Notes: generated by a model not told the origin, from the letters alone. Shown: positions 18,868-28,759, counted from the stretch's first letter. The stretch is 64,000 nucleotides of DNA from Microcoleus sp. FACHB-672 (GCF_014695725.1 NZ_JACJOU010000007.1:124001-188000), one strand, 5' to 3'. Numbers and translations are program-made.

Positions 18868-19088
18868 CTTTTCACAAAAGCGGATAAATTTACATATTAG
18901 GGTTTAGATGGCTTGCCGATTTATACCCATTCATTACCTAACTCAATCTATCTTTCGACACAGCTTTTAGTGTTTTTCTTAATACTTAGTTTTCCTTTAT
19001 AAGCCGACTTTCAGCATATCTACTTAGAACAACCAGCTATCTAGAATGTTAAACTAGCTTGTAAGAATTTTCAACGGTTTTGGCGGTT

Positions 19089-21311
19089 ATGCTAATAGCA
19101 CAACATCTGTGGGATTTGATTTTGTTCTTGATTATTCTAGGATCGCCAATTCCTTTATGTTTATCCTTTGCTCTCCTTAATCAAAGAGAAAGAAATCAAT
19201 CTTCATTTTCTCATTTTTTATTGGTTGCTATCACCAGCTGGATTATTATAAAAATTAGCCTTGCTCTCTTATTGGGTATTTTAGAGAAATTAACACTTGG
19301 TTCTGTTATCTTTTTAGATGGGGTAATTTTTATAGCCGGATTGATTCTCGTTTTATATCTGAGAAGATATCCTTTCTCTACTTCATTAAAAGAACTACTA
19401 AAATTTAGCCGACCTTTACACAAATCAGAACTTCTCATCATCGGTACACTTTCTTTTGTGGGATTGATTGCTCTGGAAAGGCTGGCAACCATCCCGATTA
19501 CAGATTATGATTCTTTATGGTTCCATCTTCCCCTAATCGCTCGATGGTATCAAACCGGCTCACTAACGCTTCTTGATCCTGCCGGCAATTGGATTTTCGA
19601 TCATGAACAAGCCAGAGTCTACCCTTATAATTGGCATCTTCTCTCTACGACATTTTTAATGCCATTTCGAGAGGATTTTTTGGTTGCTTTTCCCATGCTG
19701 ATCGCTTGGGTGCTTCTGGGACTTTCAGTATATCTCCTAAGTATTAAACTTGGGGCAGTAAGAATTTATGCAATGGCAGCTTCATCCCTTATCTTGACAT
19801 TTCCCATTATTCTCAATCATCTTAACACCAGCCATGTAGATATGCCTTTTACTTCGGTTTTTATGGTGGGATTATATTTAGGATTTTCTTATCATCAAAG
19901 CCGGTCTATTGCTGAGATTTCCTTATTTTTAGCATCTATAGGGTTGCTTTTGGGAATGAAACTTGTCGGCCCTATTTACGCAGCTATTTTAGTAATTGTA
20001 TTTTTAAGTTTGGAAATAAGAAGTTTTCACCTAAAAAACATAAAATCAGATTATTTTTCACGTTTTATATTGGCGACAGGAATTTTCTGTTTAGCTTTTT
20101 TAGGTGGCTTTTGGTACTTAAAAAACTTCTTGTATAGCCAAAATCATGCAAATGAAATTGAGGAAATCAAAGTTGCTAGTGCCAATCTTACAATTTTACC
20201 AAGATTGATCAATTTATCTGAAGTCCAAAAAAGTTCTTTAGCTTTCCAGTTCAATCCAACCAATATCTCTCATTGGCAAACCCTAGGGATACAACTAATT
20301 GTAAGATTGCAGATTCCATTTATAGCGATGTCGTGGCAGGCTCTTTTGCTGCCCTATGGTTTTATCAAGGGTAAAAATAAAATAACAAACAAAAATTTTA
20401 TCTATTTAATTGCTTTACTCATCGGGACAGGATTACTTTTTTTCAATACTCCCTACAGTTCTGGAACCAGTGGGGAAGAGCCAGGGCAATTAAGCGCTTT
20501 GCTAGGTTATAACTTAAGATATGGCTTTCCATTTTTCAGTCTGCTAGGTGTCGCTGCAGCCGTTAGCACAACTCTCAGGCAAAGCCGGCATAAAGTTATT
20601 GTCGCAATCGTTATAATTAGCGGGATTGCCGGCATCCTTAGCAGTACCCTATTTGACACAATCAGGAACGCATTTTTTAGCGAAGTTCTTGTGGGTTCAG
20701 CCAACCAGCTACTGGATAACTTTAAAATTTATCCGATCCAAACAGCTACTATTGCTGTATCAGCACTAAAATCTGAAATTTTGAATGTAATAATTTATGT
20801 TATTCTACTTCCCATAATCATTTATTTACTACTAAAATTGAATTCATTTAAACCATTATTATTATCCAGATTTATTAAATTATTTAAACTGCTCAATAGT
20901 CGGAGTTTTGTGGCACTCTGTCTATGTTTAATCATTGGCGCTACATGGGTAGCCCGAGAAAAACGAGATGATGCCCGAACAGAAATGTATAATGGCATTT
21001 ATGAATATATGGAAACCCATATAGATACCCATGAAAAATTTGCCTATATGTTGAGCCGGCGCAGTTATCTTTTTTATGGAAGGAACCTTGAGCGAACAGT
21101 TTGGCATATTCCCTTCGATCCTAAACAATCTTCTCAAGTTATAGATGATCTGCGGCAGCGAGAAATAAGTTTTCTAGGAGTTGGACCCTTGCAAAAAGAA
21201 GATATGGCGGATAAGCAAGCAATCGCCTGGTTAAAAAGCTCGGAAAAATCATTAATCCGGGGATTCGGCACACAGCTGAATTTAGGGCCGGCAATTTATC
21301 GTCTAAACTGA
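19089..21311 (+). CDS. Large GT-C-like membrane protein
   Basis: About 740 residues with roughly 14 transmembrane helices. The first large loop contains TDYDSLWFHLPLIARWYQTG, then YPYNWHLLSTTFLMPF, then LNTSHVDMPFTSVF. A paired-acidic loop (DYD) followed by a lipid-phosphate-sugar-binding loop is typical of GT-C glycosyltransferases of the PMT/GT39 and GT83 type. A C-terminal soluble part of about 120 residues follows the last helix. ATG 19089 or TTG 19080 could be the start. The product probably adds or polymerises sugars from polyprenyl-phosphate donors on the outer face of the membrane. The DNA is AT-rich compared with the GT4 and GT2 genes. Confidence 0.7.
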   Translation: MLIAQHLWDLILFLIILGSPIPLCLSFALLNQRERNQSSFSHFLLVAITSWIIIKISLALLLGILEKLTLGSVIFLDGVIFIAGLILVLYLRRYPFSTSLKELLKFSRPLHKSELLIIGTLSFVGLIALERLATIPITDYDSLWFHLPLIARWYQTGSLTLLDPAGNWIFDHEQARVYPYNWHLLSTTFLMPFREDFLVAFPMLIAWVLLGLSVYLLSIKLGAVRIYAMAASSLILTFPIILNHLNTSHVDMPFTSVFMVGLYLGFSYHQSRSIAEISLFLASIGLLLGMKLVGPIYAAILVIVFLSLEIRSFHLKNIKSDYFSRFILATGIFCLAFLGGFWYLKNFLYSQNHANEIEEIKVASANLTILPRLINLSEVQKSSLAFQFNPTNISHWQTLGIQLIVRLQIPFIAMSWQALLLPYGFIKGKNKITNKNFIYLIALLIGTGLLFFNTPYSSGTSGEEPGQLSALLGYNLRYGFPFFSLLGVAAAVSTTLRQSRHKVIVAIVIISGIAGILSSTLFDTIRNAFFSEVLVGSANQLLDNFKIYPIQTATIAVSALKSEILNVIIYVILLPIIIYLLLKLNSFKPLLLSRFIKLFKLLNSRSFVALCLCLIIGATWVAREKRDDARTEMYNGIYEYMETHIDTHEKFAYMLSRRSYLFYGRNLERTVWHIPFDPKQSSQVIDDLRQREISFLGVGPLQKEDMADKQAIAWLKSSEKSLIRGFGTQLNLGPAIYRLN

Positions 21312-21353
21312 GTTATTTATTTTCTTATCAATTAATTAGTAACGAGATATCTA

Positions 21354-22253
21354 ATGGAACAAAAGCAGCCTTTATTCTCAATTATTGTTCCCACCTATGC
21401 CCGTCCAGAAAGATTGGCAAACTGCCTTGAATCCTTTGCTCAGCTTGATTATTCCCGCGATCGCTTTGAGGTGATTGTGGTGAATGATGGCAGCGAAATC
21501 CCCTTAGAAACGGTGGTTGCACCCTTGCAAAACCGCCTGAATATCATCTCCCACACACAACCCCACGCAGGGCCGGCAACTGCCCGTAATACCGGCGCTA
21601 TGGCGGCAAAAGGAAAGTTTTTAGTCTTCACCGATGATGATTGCACAGCCACCCCAGATTGGCTGCAAACTTTAGAAGCTAGATTTGCTACAATGCCAAA
21701 CTGTTTAATTGGGGGTCAAACGCTTAACGCGCTTCCCGATAATTTGTATTCAACAGCCAGTCAATTACTGATTGATTATCTATATAGTTATTACAACGCG
21801 AACCCTGAGCAAGCACGCTTTTTTACTTCAAATAATTTTGCCCTGCCGGCAGATTCTTTTCACGCCCTAGGTGGTTTTGACACCACCTTCCCCCTCGCTG
21901 CCGGTGAGGATCGCGAATTTTGTGCTCGCTGGTTGGACTGTGGCTACCCCACCCTTTATGCTTCAGAGGTCAAAGTTTATCACGCCCATGACCTAACTCT
22001 CAGCAAATTTTGGCGGCAGCAATTCAACTACGGGCGGGGCGCATTCTGTTTTCATCAACGTTCTTCTCAACGGGATATGGGAGAAAAAAGCCGGCAACCC
22101 CTCTCTTTTTATCGCAACTTGCTTACTTATCCATTTTCCCAAGCATCGCAGCATTCTCTGCCATTTTTAGCGGCCTTATTCTTTCTTTCACAAGTGGCAA
22201 TTACGACTGGACTCTTGTGGGAAAAAAGATTTTATCAGGCTGCAAAAACTTAA
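21354..22253 (+). CDS. Glycosyltransferase family 2
   Basis: A 299-residue GT-A enzyme: FSIIVPTYARPERLANCLES, FEVIVVNDGS, ATARNTGAMAAKGKFLVFTD followed by DD (DXD site), then GGFDTTFPLAAGEDREFCAR with the catalytic ED, and a C-terminal hydrophobic pair of helices. It starts 43 bases after the membrane protein, in the same direction, so it is probably co-transcribed with it. It would supply a sugar transfer step for the same surface glycan. It is not closely related to the paired GT2 copies at 13-16 kb. Confidence 0.9.
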   Translation: MEQKQPLFSIIVPTYARPERLANCLESFAQLDYSRDRFEVIVVNDGSEIPLETVVAPLQNRLNIISHTQPHAGPATARNTGAMAAKGKFLVFTDDDCTATPDWLQTLEARFATMPNCLIGGQTLNALPDNLYSTASQLLIDYLYSYYNANPEQARFFTSNNFALPADSFHALGGFDTTFPLAAGEDREFCARWLDCGYPTLYASEVKVYHAHDLTLSKFWRQQFNYGRGAFCFHQRSSQRDMGEKSRQPLSFYRNLLTYPFSQASQHSLPFLAALFFLSQVAITTGLLWEKRFYQAAKT

Positions 22254-22328
22254 AATGCCTGTCATTTCTGCTACTCAAATCAAGCCCCGCTTTATCCGCT
22301 TAAACAATCAAAAAGCCACCTGTCTTTA

Positions 22329-22362
22329 TCTCCCACTAGCCCCTAGTCCCTAATTCCTCTTA
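22329..22362. repeat. Short heptamer-like tandem repeat
   Basis: CCCACTAGCCCCTAGTCCCTAA is a degenerate run of CCCTAGT-like heptamers in the gap between convergent genes, of the kind common in filamentous cyanobacteria. Confidence 0.4.
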
Positions 22363-22369
22363 CTACAGC

Positions 22370-23893
22370 TTAACTCGGTCGCCCCAATGTGGTGATATAA
22401 ATAACGGCTTCATCGGCTGGAATACCTAACACTTCATTGACTTGATCATCAAAAAAGCCACCAATGCCGCTGACGCCTAAACCGAGGTGAATGGCGGCTA
22501 AATTTAGCCTTTGCCCCAAATGACCGGCATCCATGTGCAAATAGCGATAAACACGATCTCCATACTGAGCAATCGCATTCTTCAAGTCGGCGGTGTGAAA
22601 TACGACGGCCCCCGCATCTCTTCCTAAGTTTTGTCCTAAGCAGAGAAAATGCAACTCTCGCCGGAAGTTTTTAAAGCGAACTTGACGCAGTTCTTGAATT
22701 TTTGGCGCGTAATAGTAACAGCCTTCTTCTAAACCTTCAACTCCAGAAACCGCAATAAATGTCTCGATTAAGTTCAGATCAAAATAGTCTGGATGACCCT
22801 CTAATCCTTGATCGATGTAATGCTGGGGCTGGTAAGTAAAATCTAATAGCGCCTTGAGTTCTTCTAGGGTGAGTTCGGAACCTGTGTAAGTGCGGGTAGA
22901 ACGCCGCCGCAGGATGGTGCTTTCAAGTCCTTCGAGGTTGTGTCCCCAAACAAGGGATGGGGTGACGGTGGAAACTTTGGTGCAGAAGGGGAAGTTGTAT
23001 TTGTCTTGGTCTCGAGCTTCATCGGAGTTGAATTTCCAGCCTTGGGGGCCGGTGGTATCTGCTGCGATCTCGGTGCAGGCGTGAAAATAGTTCAGCAGTG
23101 CTCCGTCTGGGATGTTGGGATAGCTGGTTTGGGTGCCGGAGGGTAGGGCTGTTCGGGCTGCCGGCAGGTTTTGTTGAATGTCTAGCAAGTCGGCGAGGGG
23201 AAGAACAGAGATCGCGCCTTCTTGGTCTGGATCGAGGTAGAGGAGTTGGTTAAGCGCTTCATCGTTAAATCCCCCGATCAAGTGTGGGCGATAGTCGCTG
23301 AGGGCGCTGGCGAGTTCTATGTTGCCGAGAAGATGGCCGGTGTCTAAATAAATTCGCCGGTAAGCCCGATCTTGATAGCGCCAAGCTGAGCGCTCAAAAA
23401 TTGCTGTGGTGATGATCGCTAGATGGGTGCTTTCTAAGGATGGATGCCAGAAACAAGCGGCTTGCAGGGCTGACCAAACGTGGTTATCCCAAAAATGTAC
23501 GAGGGAATGGCTCTGGGTTTGGTAGTTGTAAAGACCGGCAGGTAACAGGCCAGTGCCGCGAGAAACGAGATAAACTTCTGCTGGGTACAAGCCGCCGGCA
23601 GAAGGGGCGGCCCTCAGATACAAGGGGCTGCCGGCCATCGTCGGGATCTTAGCGGTGAGGCCGTAACTGCAAAATAATAATCGAGACAAACGCTGCCACC
23701 ACTTGGCCTCTGGATCGCTGACCTCTGCTTTGAAGTAGGGTTTCAGGTCGAAGGATGTACCAATCTTGTACTCCTTGAAGGGCACCGGCTGTTTTTCCCA
23801 GTCTAATTGATGATTTTTGCCGGCTAGGGTTTGCGGGTCATATTTTGTGCGTTCGTGGTAATGCTGAGCGATAGAGACTTTAAGTTCGGGCAT
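22370..23893 (-). CDS. SagB/ThcOx-type oxidoreductase with two nitroreductase-like domains
   Basis: The chosen ATG (complement of 23891-23893) starts MPELKVSIAQHYHERTKY, the usual beginning of the family; the frame is open for 30 more codons upstream. The protein of about 507 residues has two nitroreductase-fold halves. The first carries RAAPSAGGLYPAEVYLV, GLLPAGLYNY and DTGHLLGNIELAS; the second carries ILRRRSTRTYTG, EGCYYY and MDAGHLGQRLNLAAIHLGLG. SagB-like enzymes bind FMN and oxidise azolines in peptide natural products, but many cyanobacterial members have no peptide cluster beside them, as here. The substrate is therefore unknown. It is divergent from the pentapeptide gene at 24155. 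Confidence 0.85.
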   Translation of the reverse strand: MPELKVSIAQHYHERTKYDPQTLAGKNHQLDWEKQPVPFKEYKIGTSFDLKPYFKAEVSDPEAKWWQRLSRLLFCSYGLTAKIPTMAGSPLYLRAAPSAGGLYPAEVYLVSRGTGLLPAGLYNYQTQSHSLVHFWDNHVWSALQAACFWHPSLESTHLAIITTAIFERSAWRYQDRAYRRIYLDTGHLLGNIELASALSDYRPHLIGGFNDEALNQLLYLDPDQEGAISVLPLADLLDIQQNLPAARTALPSGTQTSYPNIPDGALLNYFHACTEIAADTTGPQGWKFNSDEARDQDKYNFPFCTKVSTVTPSLVWGHNLEGLESTILRRRSTRTYTGSELTLEELKALLDFTYQPQHYIDQGLEGHPDYFDLNLIETFIAVSGVEGLEEGCYYYAPKIQELRQVRFKNFRRELHFLCLGQNLGRDAGAVVFHTADLKNAIAQYGDRVYRYLHMDAGHLGQRLNLAAIHLGLGVSGIGGFFDDQVNEVLGIPADEAVIYITTLGRPS

Positions 23894-24154
23894 AGATACT
23901 TTAAAATTTTTCTCCTTTGCCTTCGATCTTGACATTCTCAGCTTGAAACGTGTCAGGCCGGCAGGTGAAGTTATGGCCGGCACCCCTCGTCAATGCCGAT
24001 GGTTACGTGCCCAAACATTTAAGAAAACATTAAATCTAGCGCTTTTTCGTTACAAATCCTTAACAATTGTAAAAAGGTTAAGTATAAATACGCAGATTTT
24101 CACGGTCAAGTTCTGCGCCTTTATGCCGGCACCCCATAACAACAAACCGTTAAT

Positions 24155-24691
24155 ATGCAAAAGCTAAACGCAAAGGAGTTAAAAGAGCAGTACGCCGAAG
24201 GGAAACGAGACTTTGGCGGGATAGATTTAAGCGAGGTGAATCTATTTGAAGCCGACTTCCGAGAAATTAACCTTAACGGCAGCAATCTCACAAGCACCTA
24301 TTTGCCTTACGCCAATCTTAGCCAAGCCAACCTGCACGCTGCTCAAATCAGCGCGGCTGAACTGAGTGACGTTAAGCTTTATCAGGCTGATTTATCTGAA
24401 GCCAACCTGCGGGGGGCGAATTTGTGTAGAGCGAATCTGCGTTATGCAAATTTGCAAGGTGCTGACCTTTCAGGAGCGAATTTGCAAGGAGCGAACCTGT
24501 ACAATGCGGATCTGGGTTCGGCTAATTTGATCGATGCAGATTTAAGCCGCGCCAATTTAGAAGGCGCAAGGCTGACACAGGCAAGGCTAGCCGGTTGCAA
24601 TTTTTACCGCGCCCGAATGGTAGATTTCTCAGACGCTTATCTCGATAGCACGACGGTTCGCCCAGACGGGTATCGCGAAGGTAGTTCGTGA
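24155..24691 (+). CDS. Pentapeptide-repeat protein
   Basis: A 178-residue cytoplasmic protein with no signal peptide. After an N-terminal helix (KLNAKELKEQYAEG) come about 27 pentapeptide repeats of A(N/D)LXX type, such as SGANLQGANLYNADLGSANL, ending in a non-repeat tail. It should form a single right-handed beta-helix. The compact architecture (helix cap plus coil) resembles other short cyanobacterial pentapeptide proteins; some relatives mimic DNA and bind gyrase, but nothing here shows that. It is divergent from the SagB-like gene. Confidence 0.85.
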   Translation: MQKLNAKELKEQYAEGKRDFGGIDLSEVNLFEADFREINLNGSNLTSTYLPYANLSQANLHAAQISAAELSDVKLYQADLSEANLRGANLCRANLRYANLQGADLSGANLQGANLYNADLGSANLIDADLSRANLEGARLTQARLAGCNFYRARMVDFSDAYLDSTTVRPDGYREGSS

Positions 24692-24743
24692 TCAACAGGC
24701 AAGCAGAAATAAAGCGAACACTGCTTATAAAGCCTATGCAACA

Positions 24744-25301
24744 TTAGTCAAACTCAGGCGGCCACAATTCAGAAACTGGGGCTTCCCAGCCGGCCAATAA
24801 TTCGGGAACGGTCAAAATGTCTCCATCTCTGAGTAGAATTGGGCTGCCCGTAGGGCGATAAACGGTGACAGTTTGCTCATCTGGATCGATAAGAATTCCG
24901 ATTAAAGCCCCCATTTCTAAAAACATCTTAATCTTGTCTTGCAAAGATTTAATTCGGTCACTTTGTGATTTAATTTCTACGACTAAATCGGGAACGAGTT
25001 CGGCAAAATAACGCTGGCTTTTCTTGAGACGTTCCGCACTGACATAGGAAACGTCCGGTGCTTTTAAGTTAGTATCCGGCATAATAAAACCGCCGCTGGA
25101 ATCAAACACGCGTCCAAGCCGGCGGGGTTTAACCCAGTTGCCAAGCAGTCGGATGAACTCAGCCCCTATTTCGCTAGATTCGATATCTGATGGACCCATA
25201 ACAGAAATTTTTCCATCTTCGAGTTCTAATTGGTAATCGAAACCGGCTTCGGAAAGTGTGGCTTGCAGTTGTTCCAAGTCTTTAACCGTTAGCAGTGGCA
25301 T
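24744..25301 (-). CDS. Uma2 family (DUF820) endonuclease-like protein, copy A
   Basis: A 185-residue PD-(D/E)XK-fold protein: an N-terminal LTVKDLEQLQATLSEAGFDY, then ELEDGKISVMGPSDIESSEI, GGFIMPDTNLKAPDVSYV (the Asp of the active site), LVPDLVVEIKSQSDRIKSLQ (E-x-K catalytic motif) and IDPDEQTVTVYRP. Uma2 proteins are hugely expanded in cyanobacteria; a nuclease activity is predicted from the fold. AAGGAG lies 9 bases before the ATG. Copy B upstream is about 90% identical at the protein level, with substitutions such as AEFIRLLGNWVKP against VLFIRLLSNWVYP. Confidence 0.88.
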   Translation of the reverse strand: MPLLTVKDLEQLQATLSEAGFDYQLELEDGKISVMGPSDIESSEIGAEFIRLLGNWVKPRRLGRVFDSSGGFIMPDTNLKAPDVSYVSAERLKKSQRYFAELVPDLVVEIKSQSDRIKSLQDKIKMFLEMGALIGILIDPDEQTVTVYRPTGSPILLRDGDILTVPELLAGWEAPVSELWPPEFD

Positions 25302-25390
25302 GAGTAGAGTCTCCTTGGGTATGTAATGCTATTGCTGATAAACAGGCAAGCAGAAATAAAGCGAACACTGCTGCTGATGCCGGTGCAACA

Positions 25391-25948
25391 TTAATCAAAC
25401 TCAGGGGGCCACAATTCCGAAACAGGAGCTTCCCAGCCGGCCAATATTTCGGGAACGGTCAAAATGTCTCCATCTCTGAGTAGAATTGGGCTGTCGGCGG
25501 GTCGATAAACGGTCACGGTTTGCTCATCTGGAGCGATAAGAATTCCGACTAAAGCCCCCATTTCTAAAAACATTTTAATCTTGTCTTGCAAAGATTTAAT
25601 TCGGTCACTTTGGGACTTAATTTCTACGACTAAATCCGGAACTAATTCGGCAAAATAACGCTGACTTTTCTTAAGACGTTCAGCGCGGACAAAGCAAACA
25701 TCAGGTGCTTTTAAATTGGTATCCGGCATAATAAAACCGCCGCTAGAATCAAACACGCGTCCTAGCCGGCGCGGATAAACCCAATTGCTCAACAATCGGA
25801 TGAATAAAACGCCTATTTCGCTTGATTCGATATCTGATGGACCCATAACAGAAATTTTTCCATCTTCGAGTTCTAATTGGTAATCTAAACCGGCTTCGGA
25901 AAGTGTGGCTTGCAGTTGTTCCAAGTCTTTAACCGTTAGGTGTGGCAT
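25391..25948 (-). CDS. Uma2 family (DUF820) endonuclease-like protein, copy B
   Basis: This is the second copy of the tandem pair, 185 residues, with the same layout and catalytic residues as copy A (APDVCFV, VVEIKSQSD). Both copies keep intact frames and the same upstream ribosome-binding sequence (AAGGAGACTCCACTC before ATG). Differences are scattered substitutions, with no indels in the coding part. Retention of both frames suggests the duplication is recent or both are under selection. It is transcribed divergently from the sugar kinase at 26187. Confidence 0.88.
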   Translation of the reverse strand: MPHLTVKDLEQLQATLSEAGLDYQLELEDGKISVMGPSDIESSEIGVLFIRLLSNWVYPRRLGRVFDSSGGFIMPDTNLKAPDVCFVRAERLKKSQRYFAELVPDLVVEIKSQSDRIKSLQDKIKMFLEMGALVGILIAPDEQTVTVYRPADSPILLRDGDILTVPEILAGWEAPVSELWPPEFD

Positions 25949-26186
25949 GAGTGGAGTCTCCTTGGGTGTCTGAGCCTAGGGCTATTGTAAGACAAGCCCA
26001 GAAAGGCCGAGAGTTAGAGCGCTTAAACCGGCTACCGAGAAACGATTTGGACTGGGAAATAATTGCCGGCTTGAGGAGAAAGCTGAGAAGTTGTTGCCGG
26101 CAACCCTGAGATAGTGTAAATTTTCCGGGGAGGGAACCGGCTTTGGGGGATTGGGGAAAATACACTTGGAAGCTTCACAACCGGAT

Positions 26187-27212
26187 ATGGATTTAACGTC
26201 TACTTTTTCATCGCAACTGCGTGCCTGTACTGACAACTTGTTTGAGCGGATGGATCGCTTTTCCCAGGCGCGAATTTTAGTTGTGGGCGATCTGACGCTG
26301 GATGAGTTTCTCACTGGGCAAGTTGAGCGTATTTCCCGCGAAGCGCCGGTGTTGATTATTCGCCATGAGAATACCCGACAAGTGCCGGGAGGCGGGGCAA
26401 ATGCGGTTTACAATTTGGCGAAGTTGGGCGCACAGGTGAAGGTTGCCGGTTTCGTGGGCAAGGATATCCAAGGACAGGCTTTGCGGGACATTTTTGAGGC
26501 TGCCGGCATTGATACGCAAGGAATGTTGATTGATGCAGATCGCCCAACGGTTACGAAAACCCGGATTTCTGGTCATGCGCGGCAGTCTGTGACTCAGCAA
26601 ATCGTGCGGGTAGATCGCAAATCGGATGATTTGCCAGATTTGGATTTGCAGTTGCAGTTGGCGGAGTATATCCGGCAGCAGTTGCCAACGGTGGATGCGG
26701 TGGTGTGCTCGGATTATGGGGATGGGGTGTTGACTGCGCCGGTAATTGAGGCAGCGCTAGGACACCGGCAGGTAATTGTGGATACTCAGAAAGATTTGCA
26801 GCGCTTTGCCGGCGCGACGATATTTACGCCTAATTTACCGGAAGCTGAACAAGCGGTGGGATATGGGATTAATAGCCCTCAAACTGTGTCGCAGGCGGGA
26901 AAGGATTTGCTGGAACTGACTCAGGCGAAGCAATTTTTAATCACGCGGGGTGAAGAGGGGATGACGCTGTTTGAAGGTGCCGGCGTTGAGCATCATATCC
27001 CGGCTTTTAACCGCACGGATGTTTTTGACGTGACGGGTGCCGGTGATACGGTGGTTGCGGCGCTGACGTTGGGTTTGTGTGCCGGTGGTTCTTTCTGGGA
27101 ATCTGCGGTTTTGGGGAATTTAGCGGCGAGTATTGTTGTGCGTCAATTTGGGACTGCTACAACAACGATTGAGGAGATGAAGGAGGCTTTGCAGTTGTTG
27201 CTTGAAGTTTAG
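26187..27212 (+). CDS. rfaE1: D-glycero-beta-D-manno-heptose-7-phosphate kinase (HldE kinase domain-like, PfkB family)
   Basis: The ATG at 26187 is preferred; a TTG at 26151 opens the same frame. The product is a PfkB/ribokinase-fold sugar kinase resembling the N-terminal half of HldE: ILVVGDLTLDEFLTGQVERI, VPGGGANAVYNLAKLGAQV, TKTRISGHARQSVTQQIVRV, FTPNLPEAEQA and the C-terminal catalytic DVTGAGDTVVAALTLGL. The C-terminal adenylyltransferase domain of HldE is absent, so it matches the stand-alone heptokinases. It would phosphorylate heptose-7-phosphate at C1 for ADP- or GDP-heptose synthesis. The nearby RmlB gene supports a nucleotide-sugar role. Confidence 0.78.
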   Translation: MDLTSTFSSQLRACTDNLFERMDRFSQARILVVGDLTLDEFLTGQVERISREAPVLIIRHENTRQVPGGGANAVYNLAKLGAQVKVAGFVGKDIQGQALRDIFEAAGIDTQGMLIDADRPTVTKTRISGHARQSVTQQIVRVDRKSDDLPDLDLQLQLAEYIRQQLPTVDAVVCSDYGDGVLTAPVIEAALGHRQVIVDTQKDLQRFAGATIFTPNLPEAEQAVGYGINSPQTVSQAGKDLLELTQAKQFLITRGEEGMTLFEGAGVEHHIPAFNRTDVFDVTGAGDTVVAALTLGLCAGGSFWESAVLGNLAASIVVRQFGTATTTIEEMKEALQLLLEV

Positions 27213-27243
27213 ATTGGGTTGTTAGGAATAAAAGATTTTTTAT

Positions 27244-27276
27244 TTAACCGCAGATGCACGCAGATAAACGCAGATG
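27244..27276 (+). repeat. Dispersed CGCAGAT-type repeat, copy 2
   Basis: TTAACCGCAGATGCACGCAG then ATAAACGCAGATG. It lies in the 287-base gap between the kinase and RmlB genes. Copies are also at 11705-11738 and 41057-41088. Confidence 0.7.
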
Positions 27277-27499
27277 GGTTAACGGCTGTGTTGGATTGAT
27301 GTTGTTGGGTGAAGTGAAACGGAGGGTTCGCTTTGCTCAACCCAACCTACTTGGGGGTTTATAGCAACCGGCACCACTTGAAACTGAAATTCAAACTTAA
27401 TCGGCTTGCAAAAATCTGAAATACTTGCTAAACATAGCTTGCAGCCTTCTGTAAAGGCGTGAAAGTTCGCATCAAGTTAATCCAAAATCCAAAATTGAT

Positions 27500-28594
27500 A
27501 TGACCCACAGCTGGAACAACGGTGAAAATAGACAACCCCGCCGGATATTGATCACGGGGGGTGCCGGCTTTATTGGCTCAAATTTTGTGCATCACTGGTG
27601 CGAATCTTACGGGGGCGATCGCGTGGTGGTTCTCGATGCCTTGACGTATGCCGGCAACCGGCAAACTCTGGCACAGTTGGAGGGAAGGGAGAATTTTCGC
27701 TTTGTGCAGGGGGATATCTGCGATCGCGCGGCTGTCGATAGTCTATTGCAAGAGGAAGCGATTGATACGGTTGCCCACTTTGCCGCAGAGTCTCACGTTG
27801 ATCGCTCAATTCTCGGTCCCGGTGCTTTTGTGCAAACGAATGTGGTGGGCACTTTTACGCTGTTAGAAGCGTTTCGGCAGCATTGGAATGGCAAGGGACA
27901 ACCGAGTGATTACAGGTTCCTCCACGTTTCTACGGATGAAGTTTACGGCAGTCTCGGCCCGGATGATCCAGCGTTTACCGAAACAACGCCTTATGCGCCG
28001 AATAGTCCCTATTCTGCCTCGAAAGCCGGCAGCGATCATTTAGCGCGGGCTTATTTCCACACTTACAAAGTTCCGACAATTATTACCAATTGTTCTAACA
28101 ATTACGGCCCTTATCATTTCCCTGAAAAATTGATTCCCCTGATGTGCATTAATATGCTGCTGGGCAAACCTTTGCCGGTTTATGGGGATGGTCAAAATGT
28201 GCGAGATTGGCTGTATGTTCGCGATCATTGTAGTGCCTTAGATGTGGTGATTCATCGCGGTGAACCGGGGGAAACTTACAATGTTGGCGGTAATAATGAA
28301 GTGAAAAATATTGACTTGGTGCGGATGTTGTGTAAGTTAATGGATGAGATGGCAACTGAGCTGCCGGTGCGTCCTTGTGAGGAGTTGATTACGTTTGTAA
28401 AGGATCGGCCTGGACATGATCGCCGGTATGCGATAGACGCAACCAAGATTAAAACTGAGTTGGGTTGGACGCCTTCTGTTACGGTTGAAGAGGGATTGCG
28501 GCGCACGGTTGAATGGTTTTTAACCCATGAAGATTGGTGGAAACCGCTACTCTCTGAAGAGTATCAAGCTTATTACAACCAAGTTTACGTTTAA
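27500..28594 (+). CDS. rfbB: dTDP-glucose 4,6-dehydratase
   Basis: A 364-residue extended SDR enzyme: [18 protein letters not shown] (GXXGXXG NAD site), [34 protein letters not shown] with the catalytic Thr-Asp-Glu, [15 protein letters not shown] (YxxxK), [18 protein letters not shown] and DWLYVRDHC. This set is diagnostic of RmlB/RfbB, which converts dTDP-glucose to dTDP-4-keto-6-deoxyglucose on the way to dTDP-rhamnose and related deoxysugars. RmlA, RmlC and RmlD are not in the window. The ATG follows a long leader with no strong ribosome-binding site. Confidence 0.95.
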   Translation: MTHSWNNGENRQPRRILITGGAGFIGSNFVHHWCESYGGDRVVVLDALTYAGNRQTLAQLEGRENFRFVQGDICDRAAVDSLLQEEAIDTVAHFAAESHVDRSILGPGAFVQTNVVGTFTLLEAFRQHWNGKGQPSDYRFLHVSTDEVYGSLGPDDPAFTETTPYAPNSPYSASKAGSDHLARAYFHTYKVPTIITNCSNNYGPYHFPEKLIPLMCINMLLGKPLPVYGDGQNVRDWLYVRDHCSALDVVIHRGEPGETYNVGGNNEVKNIDLVRMLCKLMDEMATELPVRPCEELITFVKDRPGHDRRYAIDATKIKTELGWTPSVTVEEGLRRTVEWFLTHEDWWKPLLSEEYQAYYNQVYV

Positions 28595-28668
28595 AAGTAA
28601 AATTGCCAGAATTCAGGCGAGCGTTTACTTTGGTTGCGCTGAATTTGCTTTAGAAAATTGCGATGTTT

Positions 28669-28700
28669 AGAAACTCGGTTTTTTAAAAAGCCGGGTTTCT
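28669..28700. terminator. Long hairpin between convergent genes
   Basis: AGAAACTCGGTTTTTT pairs with AAAAAGCCGGGTTTCT with almost no loop. It belongs to the AGAAACCCGG-type palindromes frequent in cyanobacteria, and lies between RmlB and the convergent NACHT gene. It would fold from either strand. Confidence 0.55.
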
Positions 28701-28759
28701 TTATGTTAAGTTTATTCGAGTTTACCAATGATTAAGAATTGCGATAAAATCATAAGTAT

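Larger units (their letters stand above)
24694..25967. repeat. Direct tandem duplication (about 627-base unit) carrying two Uma2 genes
   Basis: The units 24694-25320 and 25341-25967 align across gene, downstream flank (AACAGGCAAGCAGAAATAAA at 24694 and 25341) and the 17 bases upstream of the start. About 20 unrelated bases separate them. The offset is 647 bases. Confidence 0.85.
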
